A DNA stretch of 8,528 bases from Chloroflexota bacterium (GCA_030615705.1 JAUWYT010000047.1:1-8528); one strand, 5' to 3'; shown: positions 1-6,306, numbered from the stretch's first letter. The notes: generated by a model from the sequence alone, not told the origin. Numbers and translations are program-made.

Positions 1-240
1 GTCGAGCACCACATCACCTGAGCTGGCTATCGCCCCTATAGCCAGTTCGGGGTTGTAGGGCGCGCCGATCTTGCGCGTTATGTAAACATCAAGAGGCGCG
101 CCGATTGCCCAGGCAACTTCGGCCGCCACTACTACCCCACCTCGTGGGATGCCCAGGACGATGACATCCTTTTCCCCCTTAAGGAAGGCCAACGCCTGGG
201 CCAGGAGTTGACCTGCCTCCTGACGATCGCGAAAACGCAT
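1..240 (-). CDS. Predicted phosphoribosyltransferase (COG1926 type), N-terminal part, cut by the window edge
   Basis: Only the first 80 codons are in the window; the frame is open to base 1. The protein begins MRFRDRQEAGQLLAQAL, then has a hydrophobic strand followed by IPRGGVVVAAEVA (about residues 38-50), and later APLDVYITRKIGAP and NPELAIGAIA. This RDR..AG..LA / PRGG / RKIGAP / ELAIGA series is the characteristic N-terminal pattern of the COG1926 family of type I phosphoribosyltransferase-fold proteins (usually about 210-220 residues). The PRPP-binding loop lies in the missing C-terminal part, so the active site cannot be checked. The start is well supported: AAAGGAGA sits about 8-12 nt upstream of the ATG. 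The substrate is unknown for most of this family. The gene lies downstream of, and on the same strand as, thpR, the LOG-like gene and the prs remnant, but a repeat-rich gap of about 330 bp separates it from the remnant, so co-transcription is uncertain. Confidence 0.85.
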   Translation of the reverse strand, partial: MRFRDRQEAGQLLAQALAFLKGEKDVIVLGIPRGGVVVAAEVAWAIGAPLDVYITRKIGAPYNPELAIGAIASSGDVVLD

Positions 241-265
241 TGAGATTATCTCCTTTGATAGCTAC

Positions 266-288
266 TCACGTCAGATGTTATGACGTGA
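266..288. promoter_or_regulatory. 8-bp perfect inverted repeat, possible operator
   Basis: TCACGTCA (266-273) and TGACGTGA (281-288) are perfect inverted copies separated by 7 nt. They lie 26-48 bp upstream of the phosphoribosyltransferase start, just upstream of its ribosome binding site. Spacing and position fit a dimeric repressor operator or a small leader hairpin. A TTGTCA-like -35 (295-300, minus strand) is nearby, but I see no good -10, so a promoter is not called. Confidence 0.3.
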
Positions 289-308
289 CTCTTATGACAA
301 GCATCCAG

Positions 309-472
309 AGCCTGACTTCGGCGAGCTGAGTCCAGCCGTCGAAGGATGCGGGGCCTGCAAAGCCGCACCCTTCGACGAGCTTTCGGCCCGAGGGCTTCGA
401 CCGAGTTCAGCCGAGGTCCTCAGGCGGAGGGCTCAGGGTGCTCAGGTGATCCTGCCGAAGCGTCGGCCTAGG
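309..472. repeat. Repeat-derived intergenic stretch (degenerate copies of a CCCTTCGAC..GCTCAGG..CCTGCCGAAG palindromic element)
   Basis: This non-coding stretch is a patchwork of related words: CCCTTCGAC (368-376), GCTCAGG (431-437 and 440-446), CCTGCCGAAG (451-460), plus variants such as GGCTTCGACCGAGTTCAGCC. The same three words occur in the same order in the compact palindrome inside the M1 peptidase gene (7298-7333). It therefore appears to be a decayed or multiply inserted relative of that repeat. No gene is visible from 241 to about 472. Confidence 0.6.
337..377. repeat. Strong hairpin, 15-bp stem
   Basis: Positions 337-351 (CGTCGAAGGATGCGG) pair with 363-377 (CCGCACCCTTCGACG). All 15 positions are complementary except one A/C position, with an 11-nt loop. 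It has no adjacent T-run on either strand, so it is not a standard intrinsic terminator. It is the best-preserved palindrome of the surrounding repeat-derived stretch and sits between the prs remnant and the phosphoribosyltransferase gene. Confidence 0.65.
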
Positions 473-577
473 TCAAAACACAGCCTCCTTGATCACCACA
501 CAGCCTGGTTTAGGCTTTGGGAGTGAGATACGCCCTTCACGCTCGCCGATGCTCAGCCAGCCACTCGGCCTCAACTT
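473..577 (-). other. Possible C-terminal gene fragment of unknown origin, fused out of frame to the prs remnant
   Basis: In a frame different from the prs remnant, codons from 577 down to a TGA at 473-475 read KLRPSGWLSIGEREG and then ISLPKPKPGCVVIKEAVF before the stop. It has no start codon or ribosome binding site of its own. The final VVIKEAVF looks like the natural end of a protein, but I do not recognise the family. It could be the tail of a neighbour joined to the prs 5' end by deletion, or chance. Confidence 0.2.
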
Positions 578-675
578 CCTTCAGTGGCCTCACTCAAGGA
601 CATCTCCAGACGGCGTGCGATCTCCTTAGCCAGAAGTGGATTGGAATTTCCCGTGAATACAAGCAATTTGCTCAT
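571..675 (-). pseudogene. prs: Remnant of ribose-phosphate pyrophosphokinase (first 34 codons only)
   Basis: Starting at the ATG at 675, with a good GGAGG about 8 nt upstream, the frame reads MSKLLVFTGNSNPLLAKEIA then RRLEMSLSEATEGS and a TGA. The pattern K-L-x-F-x-G-N-x-x-P-x-L-A-x-x-I-A-x-R-L-x-x-S-L follows the conserved N-terminus of PRPP synthase (E. coli Prs has KLFAGNATPELAQRIANRL, recalled from memory). The match stops where Prs continues with the conserved RFSDGE segment. The normal enzyme is about 310-320 residues and converts ribose 5-phosphate plus ATP to PRPP. Nothing resembling the other 280 or so residues is seen between here and the next gene. It starts 26 nt after the LOG-like gene, so it was probably the third gene of that operon. 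The ribosome binding site is intact, so a 34-residue peptide could still be made. A functional small protein is possible but unlikely. Confidence 0.7.
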
Positions 676-701
676 CTTTCCCTCCTCCCACGTTTGCGGA
701 A

Positions 702-1193
702 TCATCGTTTACTTCGGCTGAGCTCAGCACAGGTGGCCAGCGCCAGGGCTTTGTCCACTGCCTCAGCGGGTGTCGCCGCCCCTACGATAGTCGTCACGAG
801 CCGTCCTCCCCTGGCCAGTTGCCAGGTGTTAAGGCCAACGACTGGGATGCCCAGCTTGAGGGCATAGGCAATCTCCGAAAGGGTGCCATACTCACCGTCC
901 ACAGCGATCACCGCTTGAGAGGTACGGACAACGATAACGTTCCGAGCCTCACCTAGCCCAGTGACTACGGGAATATCCACGTAGGGATTAGCCTCGCAGC
1001 GACTGAAGCCGGGCAAGATGCCAATGGTCAGGCCCCCTTCTGATTTGGCCCCCCGGCAGGCAGCCTCCATCACTCCGCCCAGGCCACCGCAGACCAAGGT
1101 AACCCCTCTCCTGGCCAACTCACGCCCGACGGACTCTGCGACCTGTGCCACCTCCTTCGAGCACTGTCCTGCGCCGATGACAGCTATGATCAT
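702..1193 (-). CDS. TIGR00725/LOG-family (SLOG superfamily) Rossmann-fold protein
   Basis: This 163-residue protein resembles the TIGR00725 group, related to the LOG (Lonely guy) nucleoside 5'-monophosphate phosphoribohydrolases. Those enzymes split a nucleotide into base and ribose 5-phosphate. Visible marks are the N-terminal strand and glycine turn IIAVIGAG (2-9), GGLGGVMEAACRGA (36-49), GILPG (58-62), TGLGEARN (78-85) and the nucleotide-loop region VDGEYGTLSEIA (98-109). The last differs from the usual PGGxGTxxE: D replaces the first conserved Gly and E occupies the next loop position, while GT and the catalytic-type Glu (E107) remain. Enzyme activity is therefore not certain; a nucleotide-sensing role is an alternative. 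Its ATG overlaps the stop of thpR (ATGA), and AGGAGG sits only about 3 nt upstream, inside the end of thpR, so translation is probably coupled. The prs remnant follows 26 nt downstream. Confidence 0.85.
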   Translation of the reverse strand: MIIAVIGAGQCSKEVAQVAESVGRELARRGVTLVCGGLGGVMEAACRGAKSEGGLTIGILPGFSRCEANPYVDIPVVTGLGEARNVIVVRTSQAVIAVDGEYGTLSEIAYALKLGIPVVGLNTWQLARGGRLVTTIVGAATPAEAVDKALALATCAELSRSKR

Positions 1194-1777
1194 ATCCCTC
1201 CTAATTCTACTGCTGCTAGCCGGGTGTACACCGCCCCCGTCGGCTTCAGATCACTTCTGATCAAGCTGACGGCTCGCGCCTCCATCTGGCCTAGCTCGCC
1301 GATGTCCCTCTCTGCAACGAGCTGGCCCAGGCGACCCACGTCACCAGAACTGGCACGTCGCTGGGTTCGCCCCAGGGTCAGGTGGGCATGGAATTTACGC
1401 CCTTCCGGAGAAAACCCCAATTTCTCCATCCCGTCCTCAATGGCCTTTTGAAGGCGTGGCAAAGTCCCGCTCTCCTCCTGCACCCCCACCCAGACGACCC
1501 GGGGGCGCCGAGGATTGGGGAAGCATCCGAGCCCCCCGACGGAGAAGGACAAAGCAGGAAACCCCGCACAAGCCTGGGTGAGGGCTCGCTCTATCTCCTC
1601 GATCCTGTTGGCGGCCACGTTGCCCAGGAACTTGAGGGTGAGATGGATGCCCCCCGGTTTAACCCAGCGCACCGAGCCCTGAGGTACTTTAGCCTTGAGC
1701 TGCCCTTGCAAGTCGGCTAAGGCAGCGTTGATGGTTTCATCCAGCTCGATGGCTATGAAAGCGCGAACTTGTTTCAT
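1190..1777 (-). CDS. thpR: RNA 2',3'-cyclic phosphodiesterase (2H phosphoesterase)
   Basis: This 195-residue cytosolic 2H-superfamily protein opens 2',3'-cyclic phosphates on RNA ends. The family was first described as a bacterial 2'-5' RNA ligase (LigT). Both catalytic HxTx motifs are present: HLTL at residues 45-48 (in GGIHLTLKFLG) and HLTL at 132-135 (in FHAHLTLGR). The N-terminal VRAFIAIELD (4-13) and the GGLGCFPNPRRPRVVWVG segment (81-98) are typical. Length matches the family norm of about 180-195. An in-frame ATG at 1792 would add five residues, but the Shine-Dalgarno GGAGG (1786-1790) lies inside that extension, 8 nt before the ATG at 1777, so 1777 is preferred. It is the first gene of a leftward operon and overlaps the LOG-like gene by 4 nt. 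A promoter with an extended -10 lies about 110 bp upstream, and a palindromic repeat occupies the leader. Confidence 0.92.
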   Translation of the reverse strand: MKQVRAFIAIELDETINAALADLQGQLKAKVPQGSVRWVKPGGIHLTLKFLGNVAANRIEEIERALTQACAGFPALSFSVGGLGCFPNPRRPRVVWVGVQEESGTLPRLQKAIEDGMEKLGFSPEGRKFHAHLTLGRTQRRASSGDVGRLGQLVAERDIGELGQMEARAVSLIRSDLKPTGAVYTRLAAVELGGI

Positions 1778-1785
1778 CTGTATGC

Positions 1786-1790
1786 CCTCC
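1786..1790 (-). promoter_or_regulatory. Shine-Dalgarno that fixes the thpR start
   Basis: On the minus strand this reads GGAGG, 8 nt upstream of the ATG at 1777. Because it falls within the first two codons of the longer in-frame ATG at 1792, it argues for initiation at 1777. Confidence 0.75.
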
Positions 1791-1797
1791 ATTCGTC

Positions 1798-1877
1798 AGG
1801 ACACCGATGCCCAGGATTTACGGATTCCTCCCCAGTCTAAGTCACTTGATCCGTAAATCCTGCTGATCCGCTGTCCT
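1798..1877. repeat. Palindromic dispersed-type repeat in the thpR leader
   Basis: CAGGATTTACGGAT (1812-1825) and ATCCGTAAATCCTG (1849-1862) form a perfect 14-bp inverted repeat around a 23-nt loop. Imperfect pairing extends outwards, ending with AGGACA (1798-1803) against TGTCCT (1872-1877). The 'ggatcagcaggatttacgga' word type is familiar as a dispersed repeat in genomes of uncultured bacteria. It lies between the leftward promoter and the thpR ribosome binding site, so it would form a large hairpin in the thpR 5' leader. There is no T-run, so it is not a canonical terminator. Confidence 0.7.
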
Positions 1878-1887
1878 TCTCCCTTTT

Positions 1888-1916
1888 ATTATATCACACT
1901 TGGGAGAGGAGTACAA
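1888..1916 (-). promoter_or_regulatory. Predicted sigma70-type promoter for the thpR operon
   Basis: On the minus strand: -35 TTGTAC (1911-1916), a 17-nt spacer, then TATAAT (1888-1893) preceded by TGA, giving an extended -10 (TGATATAAT). The -10 is a perfect consensus and the -35 matches three of six positions. Transcription would start near 1881 and leave a leader of about 100 nt containing the palindromic repeat. Confidence 0.6.
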
Positions 1917-2001
1917 AGAGGTTTGAACCTTTGTCCCTGCCTCAAGGTATAAATTGAGGAGAACCGTCCGGAAGCATAGTGTGGCATCTTTCCCGAAATA
2001 C

Positions 2002-2010
2002 TGGTATAAT
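2002..2010 (+). promoter_or_regulatory. Predicted extended -10 promoter for the moxR operon
   Basis: TGGTATAAT is a consensus -10 with the TGn extension. The -35 position 17 nt upstream (1982-1987, TGGCAT) is poor, as is common with extended -10 promoters. It lies 61 bp upstream of the moxR start and diverges from the thpR promoter. Confidence 0.5.
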
Positions 2011-2070
2011 TTACCCTGGGTTACACGCCTAGCGAAAGAGATAATCATTACCCAAGAGGAGCGCAAAATC

Positions 2071-3021
2071 ATGAAAGACGTCCAAACTATTGCCGAGAAG
2101 GTCATCAATAACGTGGAGAAGGTCATCATCGGCAAGCACGAGGAGATAAAGCTCACCTTGGTGGGCCTGCTCTGCCGGGGACACCTGCTCATTGAGGACG
2201 TGCCTGGCGTGGGCAAGACGATGCTGGCCAGGTCCATCGCCCAATCTATAGGCTGTACCTTCCGGCGCATCCAGTTCACTCCGGATTTGCTGCCCAGCGA
2301 CGTAACCGGGGTGACGATCTTCAACCAGAAGACGCGAGAATTCGAGTTCCGGCCCGGCCCGGTCATGGCTCAAATCGTGCTCACGGACGAGATCAACCGG
2401 GCCACCCCCAAGACCCAATCAGCCCTACTGGAGGCTATGCAGGAGCGGCAGGTCACCGTAGATGGGGTCACTTACCCGATCCCTGAGCCTTTTCTCGTCC
2501 TGGCAACGCAAAACCCCATCGAGTACGAGGGAACCTTCCCCCTACCCGAGGCTCAGTTGGACCGCTTCATGATGCGCATCAGCCTCGGCTACCCAAGCCC
2601 TGAGGATGAGGTATCCATCCTCGATTCTCAACAATATACTCATCCTGTGGAGACCCTCGGGCAAGTAATAGACGCTCAGGAACTGCTGGACGCTCAGGAG
2701 AAGGTCAAAGAAGTTTATGTCGACCCCTTGATTAAAGAATACATCGTGACCCTGGTGAACGCCACACGTAGGCACCCTGATACTTATCTCGGGGCCAGCC
2801 CCCGCGGGAGTTTGGCCCTCTACAAAACCGGTCGAGCGCGAGCCGCCATACTGGGGCGTGACTACGTCATCCCCGATGACGTTAAGGCCCTGGCCATGCT
2901 TGCACTGGCCCATCGTCTGATTGTCAGCCCCTCGGCCCGGATCAAAGAGGTTGACCCCAAAGCTGTGGTCGAAGAGATACTCAACTCCGTACCCGTGCCC
3001 GGCGCCCGAGTCCGTGTATAG
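2071..3021 (+). CDS. MoxR-family AAA+ ATPase
   Basis: This 316-residue cytosolic ATPase has the full MoxR set: Walker A in [10 protein letters not shown] (41-50), the [18 protein letters not shown] segment with Walker B DE at 106-107, sensor 1 in LATQNP (144-149), the [10 protein letters not shown] motif (157-166), and sensor 2 in GASPRG (241-246, R245). MoxR proteins act as chaperone-like ATPases that remodel or activate partners with von Willebrand A-like domains, most often a neighbouring DUF58 protein, which is present here two genes downstream. The start at 2071 is chosen because GAGGAG lies about 10 nt upstream and the family begins near this point. A longer frame reaching back to 1954 would run across the promoter and lacks family similarity. 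The sequence looks intact. A palindromic repeat separates it from the next gene, but no T-run terminator is seen, so read-through is likely. Confidence 0.95.
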   Translation: MKDVQTIAEKVINNVEKVIIGKHEEIKLTLVGLLCRGHLLIEDVPGVGKTMLARSIAQSIGCTFRRIQFTPDLLPSDVTGVTIFNQKTREFEFRPGPVMAQIVLTDEINRATPKTQSALLEAMQERQVTVDGVTYPIPEPFLVLATQNPIEYEGTFPLPEAQLDRFMMRISLGYPSPEDEVSILDSQQYTHPVETLGQVIDAQELLDAQEKVKEVYVDPLIKEYIVTLVNATRRHPDTYLGASPRGSLALYKTGRARAAILGRDYVIPDDVKALAMLALAHRLIVSPSARIKEVDPKAVVEEILNSVPVPGARVRV

Positions 3022-3033
3022 TGTTACCCTCTG

Positions 3034-3177
3034 TGTCATTGCGAGCGCAGCGAAGCAATCCCCATCCCGCGAATTGGGGATTGCTTCGGCGCAAACAGCG
3101 CGCCTCGCAATGACACCTACGTTTGTTTCCTGCCCAATGAGTGGCGCGAACGCGCCACCGAGCTCCTCGCAATGACA
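3034..3177. repeat. 'GTCATTGCGAG..GCAATCCC' type palindromic intergenic repeat
   Basis: Outer arms TGTCATTGCGAG (3034-3045) and CTCGCAATGACA (3104-3115) are perfect 12-bp inverted copies. Inside them GAAGCAATCCCC (3052-3063) pairs perfectly with GGGGATTGCTTC (3076-3087). A further copy of the right end, CTCGCAATGACA, is at 3166-3177, and between the two right ends is another hairpin, GTGGCGCG-AA-CGCGCCAC (3141-3158). This is the well-known repeat type found between genes in many bacteria; when translated it gives spurious 'VIASAAKQS'-like peptides. It fills most of the 178-bp gap between moxR and the radical SAM gene. The second right end suggests a partial second copy or a nested insertion. 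Confidence 0.85.
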
Positions 3178-3199
3178 TTTATGAAAGAGCCCAATTTCT

Positions 3200-4969
3200 A
3201 TGACCAAAACACACTTGGTGCTACTGCACGCGCCTAGCGTCTATGACTTCCGCAAGGAGTCAATCCTCTATGGCCCAGTTAGCGACGTGGTGCCCTCCAC
3301 CACTGTCTTCGAGATGTATCCCATCGGCTTCACAACCCTGGCCGAACACCTGGAGCGGCACGGTTTCCGGGTGCGCATCGTCAACTTGGCTGTGCGTATG
3401 TTGAACGATGCGAAGTTCGACGTAGATAAGCAGATTCGCCCTCTCTGCCCCGACGCCTTCGGCATTGACCTCCACTGGCTGCCCCACGCCCATGGAGCCC
3501 TGGAAATAGCCAAGATGGTCAAGAAACATCACCCCCACACCCCCGTTATCTTCGGTGGCCTCTCCGCCACCTACTATCACCAGGAACTGATGGACTATCC
3601 TGCAGTAGATTACGTGATCCGGGGCGACTCAACCGAGGAGCCTCTGCTGCAACTGATGCGCTGCATCGTTGAGGGAAATGACCCTCACGAAGTCCCCAAC
3701 CTCACCTGGCGGGACGGACAGGGGAGGATACAGATTAACCCGCTCACCTACAGCCCCGAAAACCTGGATCATATCCTTATGGACTACGGCTATGTGGTCA
3801 AGGCCGTGGGTCGCTACCGTGACTTGGCCAACTTCGTCCCTTTCCAGCGCTGGTTGGGGTACCCTATTACCGCCGCCCTCACCTGTCGGGGTTGCCTCCA
3901 TAATTGCCTGACCTGTGGTGGCTCGGCCCGGGCCTTCCGGGAATTCTACGGACGAGCCAGGCCAGCCTACCGAGCTCCTGAGGCGCTAGCCCAGGACATC
4001 AGAAATATTCAGCGCTTCAGCAAGGGGCCAATCTTCGTGCTGGGCGACATCCGCCAGGCCGGGATAGACCACGCCGAGCGTTTCCTGAAGGCGATCGAGG
4101 GTTTCGATGGCCAGTTGATGTTCGAGTTTTTCGGCCCCAGTTCCCGTGACTTCCTGCAAAAGCTGGGCCAGGCCGTGCCCAACTTCGTCCTGGAGATTTC
4201 CCCAGAGTCCCACAGCGAGGAGGTGCGCCACGCTTTTGGTCGGGATTATTCCAACCAGGAGCTAGAGGACACCATCGGGTATGCCCTGGAGGCCGGCTGC
4301 CAGCGCCTGGACCTGTTCTTCATGATCGGCTTGCCCAGACAAACTTACCAGACGGTCATGGAGACCGTTGATTACTGCGACCACCTGTTGCGACGCTTTA
4401 ATAAGCGTGAGGATCGTACCCCAACCATACACCCCTTTATTTCGCCCCTGGCTCCCTTCCTAGACCCCGGCAGTTTGGCTTTCGAGGAGCCAGAGGCCCA
4501 CGGCTATCGGCTCTTCCACCGCAGCCTGGAGGAGCACCGCCAGGCGCTCCTATCGCCCAACTGGAAGTATGTGCTCAACTACGAGACGGAATGGATGAAC
4601 CGGAACGAGATCGTGGCCAGCACTTACGAGGCGGGCTTGTCCCTCAACTCCACCAAGGCCCGCTATGGGCTGATAGATCGTCAGCGGGCTGAAGCTGTCG
4701 AAAAGCGCATCCGGAAGGCCATCAATCTCGTCAGGCAAATAGACGACATCGTGACCATCACTGAAGAGAGGCGGCGCAGCAGGCTGCTGACAGCCCTCAA
4801 GCCCCAGGTGGATGCCGCCAACCTGTCCACCGTCTGCGACAAGCGGGAGCTGGAGCTGCCCCTCGGGTGGCTCAAGCTGAATATACCCCAGGCAGCCTTG
4901 CTTCTCTTGAGCGATCTAATAGCTAAGGCGATGAAAGGGGTCAGAAGAGCAGTAAACAAAGGCGTTTAG
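3200..4969 (+). CDS. Cobalamin-binding-type radical SAM protein (possibly TIGR04190/Ta0216-like)
   Basis: This 589-residue protein has an N-terminal Rossmann-like B12-binding-type domain (about 1-165). It includes PIGFTTLAEHLERHGFRVRI (41-60), IFGGLSATYY (117-126) and the boundary motif VIRGDSTEEPL (139-149). No DxHxxG cobalamin-ligating motif is seen, so any cobalamin would bind base-off without a protein His ligand. The radical SAM core has C232-x3-C236-x2-C239 for the 4Fe-4S cluster, with extra cysteines C229 and, by overlap, a CxxCxxxCxxC arrangement. Further on, the segments LEISPESHSEEVRHAFGR and FFMIGLPRQT are typical of such proteins. The substrate is not recognisable. Length and the CGGS sequence after the cluster recall the TIGR04190 (Ta0216) family; this is memory, not a search. 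The start at 3200 follows the weak ribosome site AAAGAG about 10 nt upstream. Its stop is 3 nt before the DUF58 gene, so those two genes are almost certainly co-transcribed. Confidence 0.85.
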   Translation: MTKTHLVLLHAPSVYDFRKESILYGPVSDVVPSTTVFEMYPIGFTTLAEHLERHGFRVRIVNLAVRMLNDAKFDVDKQIRPLCPDAFGIDLHWLPHAHGALEIAKMVKKHHPHTPVIFGGLSATYYHQELMDYPAVDYVIRGDSTEEPLLQLMRCIVEGNDPHEVPNLTWRDGQGRIQINPLTYSPENLDHILMDYGYVVKAVGRYRDLANFVPFQRWLGYPITAALTCRGCLHNCLTCGGSARAFREFYGRARPAYRAPEALAQDIRNIQRFSKGPIFVLGDIRQAGIDHAERFLKAIEGFDGQLMFEFFGPSSRDFLQKLGQAVPNFVLEISPESHSEEVRHAFGRDYSNQELEDTIGYALEAGCQRLDLFFMIGLPRQTYQTVMETVDYCDHLLRRFNKREDRTPTIHPFISPLAPFLDPGSLAFEEPEAHGYRLFHRSLEEHRQALLSPNWKYVLNYETEWMNRNEIVASTYEAGLSLNSTKARYGLIDRQRAEAVEKRIRKAINLVRQIDDIVTITEERRRSRLLTALKPQVDAANLSTVCDKRELELPLGWLKLNIPQAALLLLSDLIAKAMKGVRRAVNKGV

Positions 4970-4972
4970 GAA

Positions 4973-6271
4973 ATGAAGGGAAATCGCTTAGTCCTCCTCC
5001 TGGGGCTGGCTTGCCTGATAGTGGCGCTCGCCACAGGGCGGGATCTATTCTACAACCTAACCTACCTTATCGCAGCCATAATCGTCCTCTCCTACCTCTG
5101 GACCTGGACAAGCATCAACTGGGTGCACCTTTCCCGTCACATGTGGGCCAAGAAGGCTGAGGTGGGCAAAACCACTGAGGAGAGATTCGTAGCACACAAC
5201 ACCGGCTTTCTGCCAAAGCTATGGCTAGAAGTACGTGACCACTCGGACCTGCCTGGCCATCAAGCTAGCCAGGTGATCAACTCGTTTGGAGCTCGAAGAG
5301 AACGAGGTTGGACAGTCAGGACCCTATGCCGGCAGCGAGGTCGCTTCACTTTGGGGCCCATTACCCTGACTACGGGCGATCCTTTCGGCCTCTTCAAGAT
5401 GCAGCGTGAGCTGCCTCAGACCTCAACCATAGTCGTCTATCCAGCCATCGTCGAGCTGGTGGCCTTCGCTACACCTAGCGGGCAACTGCCGGGAGGAGAT
5501 GCCCTCCGCCGCCGCACCCATTACGTCACCACCAACGTCTGCGGGGTGCGGGACTATGCTCCAGGCGACAGCTTCAACCGCATTCACTGGCCTTCCACTG
5601 CCCGCAAAGAGCGGCTGATCGTGAAAGAGTTCGAGCTGGACCCCATGGCCGACGTCTGGCTCTTCCTGGATATGGCCAAGTCAGTTCAAGCGCACTTGAA
5701 ATGGGAGCCCGTTCTCGAGAGACGTGAGCCGGCCCTCCTCTGGACCAAGCGGCCCCGGCTGGAGTTGGCTCCCACTACCGAGGAGTACGGCGTGACCATC
5801 GCAGCCTCGCTGGCCAAGCATTTCATCGTCCGCGACCGGGCGGTAGGGCTGGTGGCCTATGCTCAGCAGCGCGAAGTTACCCCTGCTGACCGAGGTGAGC
5901 GCCAACTCTCCAAGATTCTGGAGACTCTGTCCGTGATCAAGGCTGTGGGGCGCTTACCTCTGGCCCAGGTGATGGCCGCCGAGGGCATGCATCTCGGGCG
6001 AGGCACCACAGTCATCGTTATCACCTCTTCCACCGATAAGGATTGGGCCATTGCCTCACGCCATCTGGAGCAGCGAGGCTTGAGGGTGATTGCCGTGCTC
6101 ATCGCGCCTGAGAGCTTCGGCGGGGAGGAGGGGGCGGAGGCGGTGGTGGCAGAGCTGGCTGCCGGAGGCACCGCCACCTACCTCGTGAGGAAGGGCGACG
6201 ACCTGGCAGCGGCCCTCAGCCGGAGGGCGTGGGGTATCATCGAGCGGCCTCGCTACATTTTGAGAAGGTGA
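4973..6271 (+). CDS. Membrane-anchored DUF58 protein, MoxR partner
   Basis: This 432-residue protein has two predicted membrane helices at the N-terminus (about 6-22 and 30-47), then a large soluble part. QRGRFTLGPITLTTGDPFGL (121-140) is the usual pre-DUF58 strand region. VRDYAPGDSFNRIHWPSTAR (192-211) followed by LIVKEFE (215-221) is the diagnostic DUF58 core. A von Willebrand A-like strand follows at VWLFLDMAKS (228-237); its metal site reads DxAxS instead of DxSxS, so metal binding is doubtful. A second Rossmann-like strand, TTVIVITSS, lies further on. DUF58 proteins usually sit beside moxR and are thought to be remodelled by it; the usual third partner, a membrane transglutaminase-like gene, is absent. 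Here the radical SAM gene intervenes, ending 3 nt before this ATG. The ribosome site is modest (AAAGG about 10 nt upstream), so translational coupling is likely. A strong terminator follows 35 bp after the stop. Confidence 0.92.
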   Translation: MKGNRLVLLLGLACLIVALATGRDLFYNLTYLIAAIIVLSYLWTWTSINWVHLSRHMWAKKAEVGKTTEERFVAHNTGFLPKLWLEVRDHSDLPGHQASQVINSFGARRERGWTVRTLCRQRGRFTLGPITLTTGDPFGLFKMQRELPQTSTIVVYPAIVELVAFATPSGQLPGGDALRRRTHYVTTNVCGVRDYAPGDSFNRIHWPSTARKERLIVKEFELDPMADVWLFLDMAKSVQAHLKWEPVLERREPALLWTKRPRLELAPTTEEYGVTIAASLAKHFIVRDRAVGLVAYAQQREVTPADRGERQLSKILETLSVIKAVGRLPLAQVMAAEGMHLGRGTTVIVITSSTDKDWAIASRHLEQRGLRVIAVLIAPESFGGEEGAEAVVAELAAGGTATYLVRKGDDLAAALSRRAWGIIERPRYILRR

Positions 6272-6306
6272 GCGAGCAGGGAAAAACCCGTCACCCGTCC
6301 AGTCTC

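Noticed and set aside
241..520. Possible CRISPR-like repetition
   Set aside because: The repeated words are palindromic, irregularly spaced and degenerate, with no constant repeat-spacer pattern.
1954..2070. 39-codon upstream extension of moxR
   Set aside because: It would be translated across the predicted promoter, has no ribosome site, and the family begins near the ATG at 2071, which has GAGGAG upstream.
1842..2366. 174-codon minus-strand frame opposite moxR
   Set aside because: Antisense shadow; the composition is biased by the moxR reading frame and no motif is recognisable.
2921..3175. 84-codon plus-strand frame with a VIASAAKQS-type sequence
   Set aside because: This is the usual false protein produced by translating the GTCATTGCGAG repeat; it also overlaps the end of moxR out of frame.
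2542..3207. 221-codon minus-strand open frame
   Set aside because: It runs antisense to moxR, and its N-terminal part is a translation of the intergenic palindromic repeat. It has no family similarity or ribosome site.
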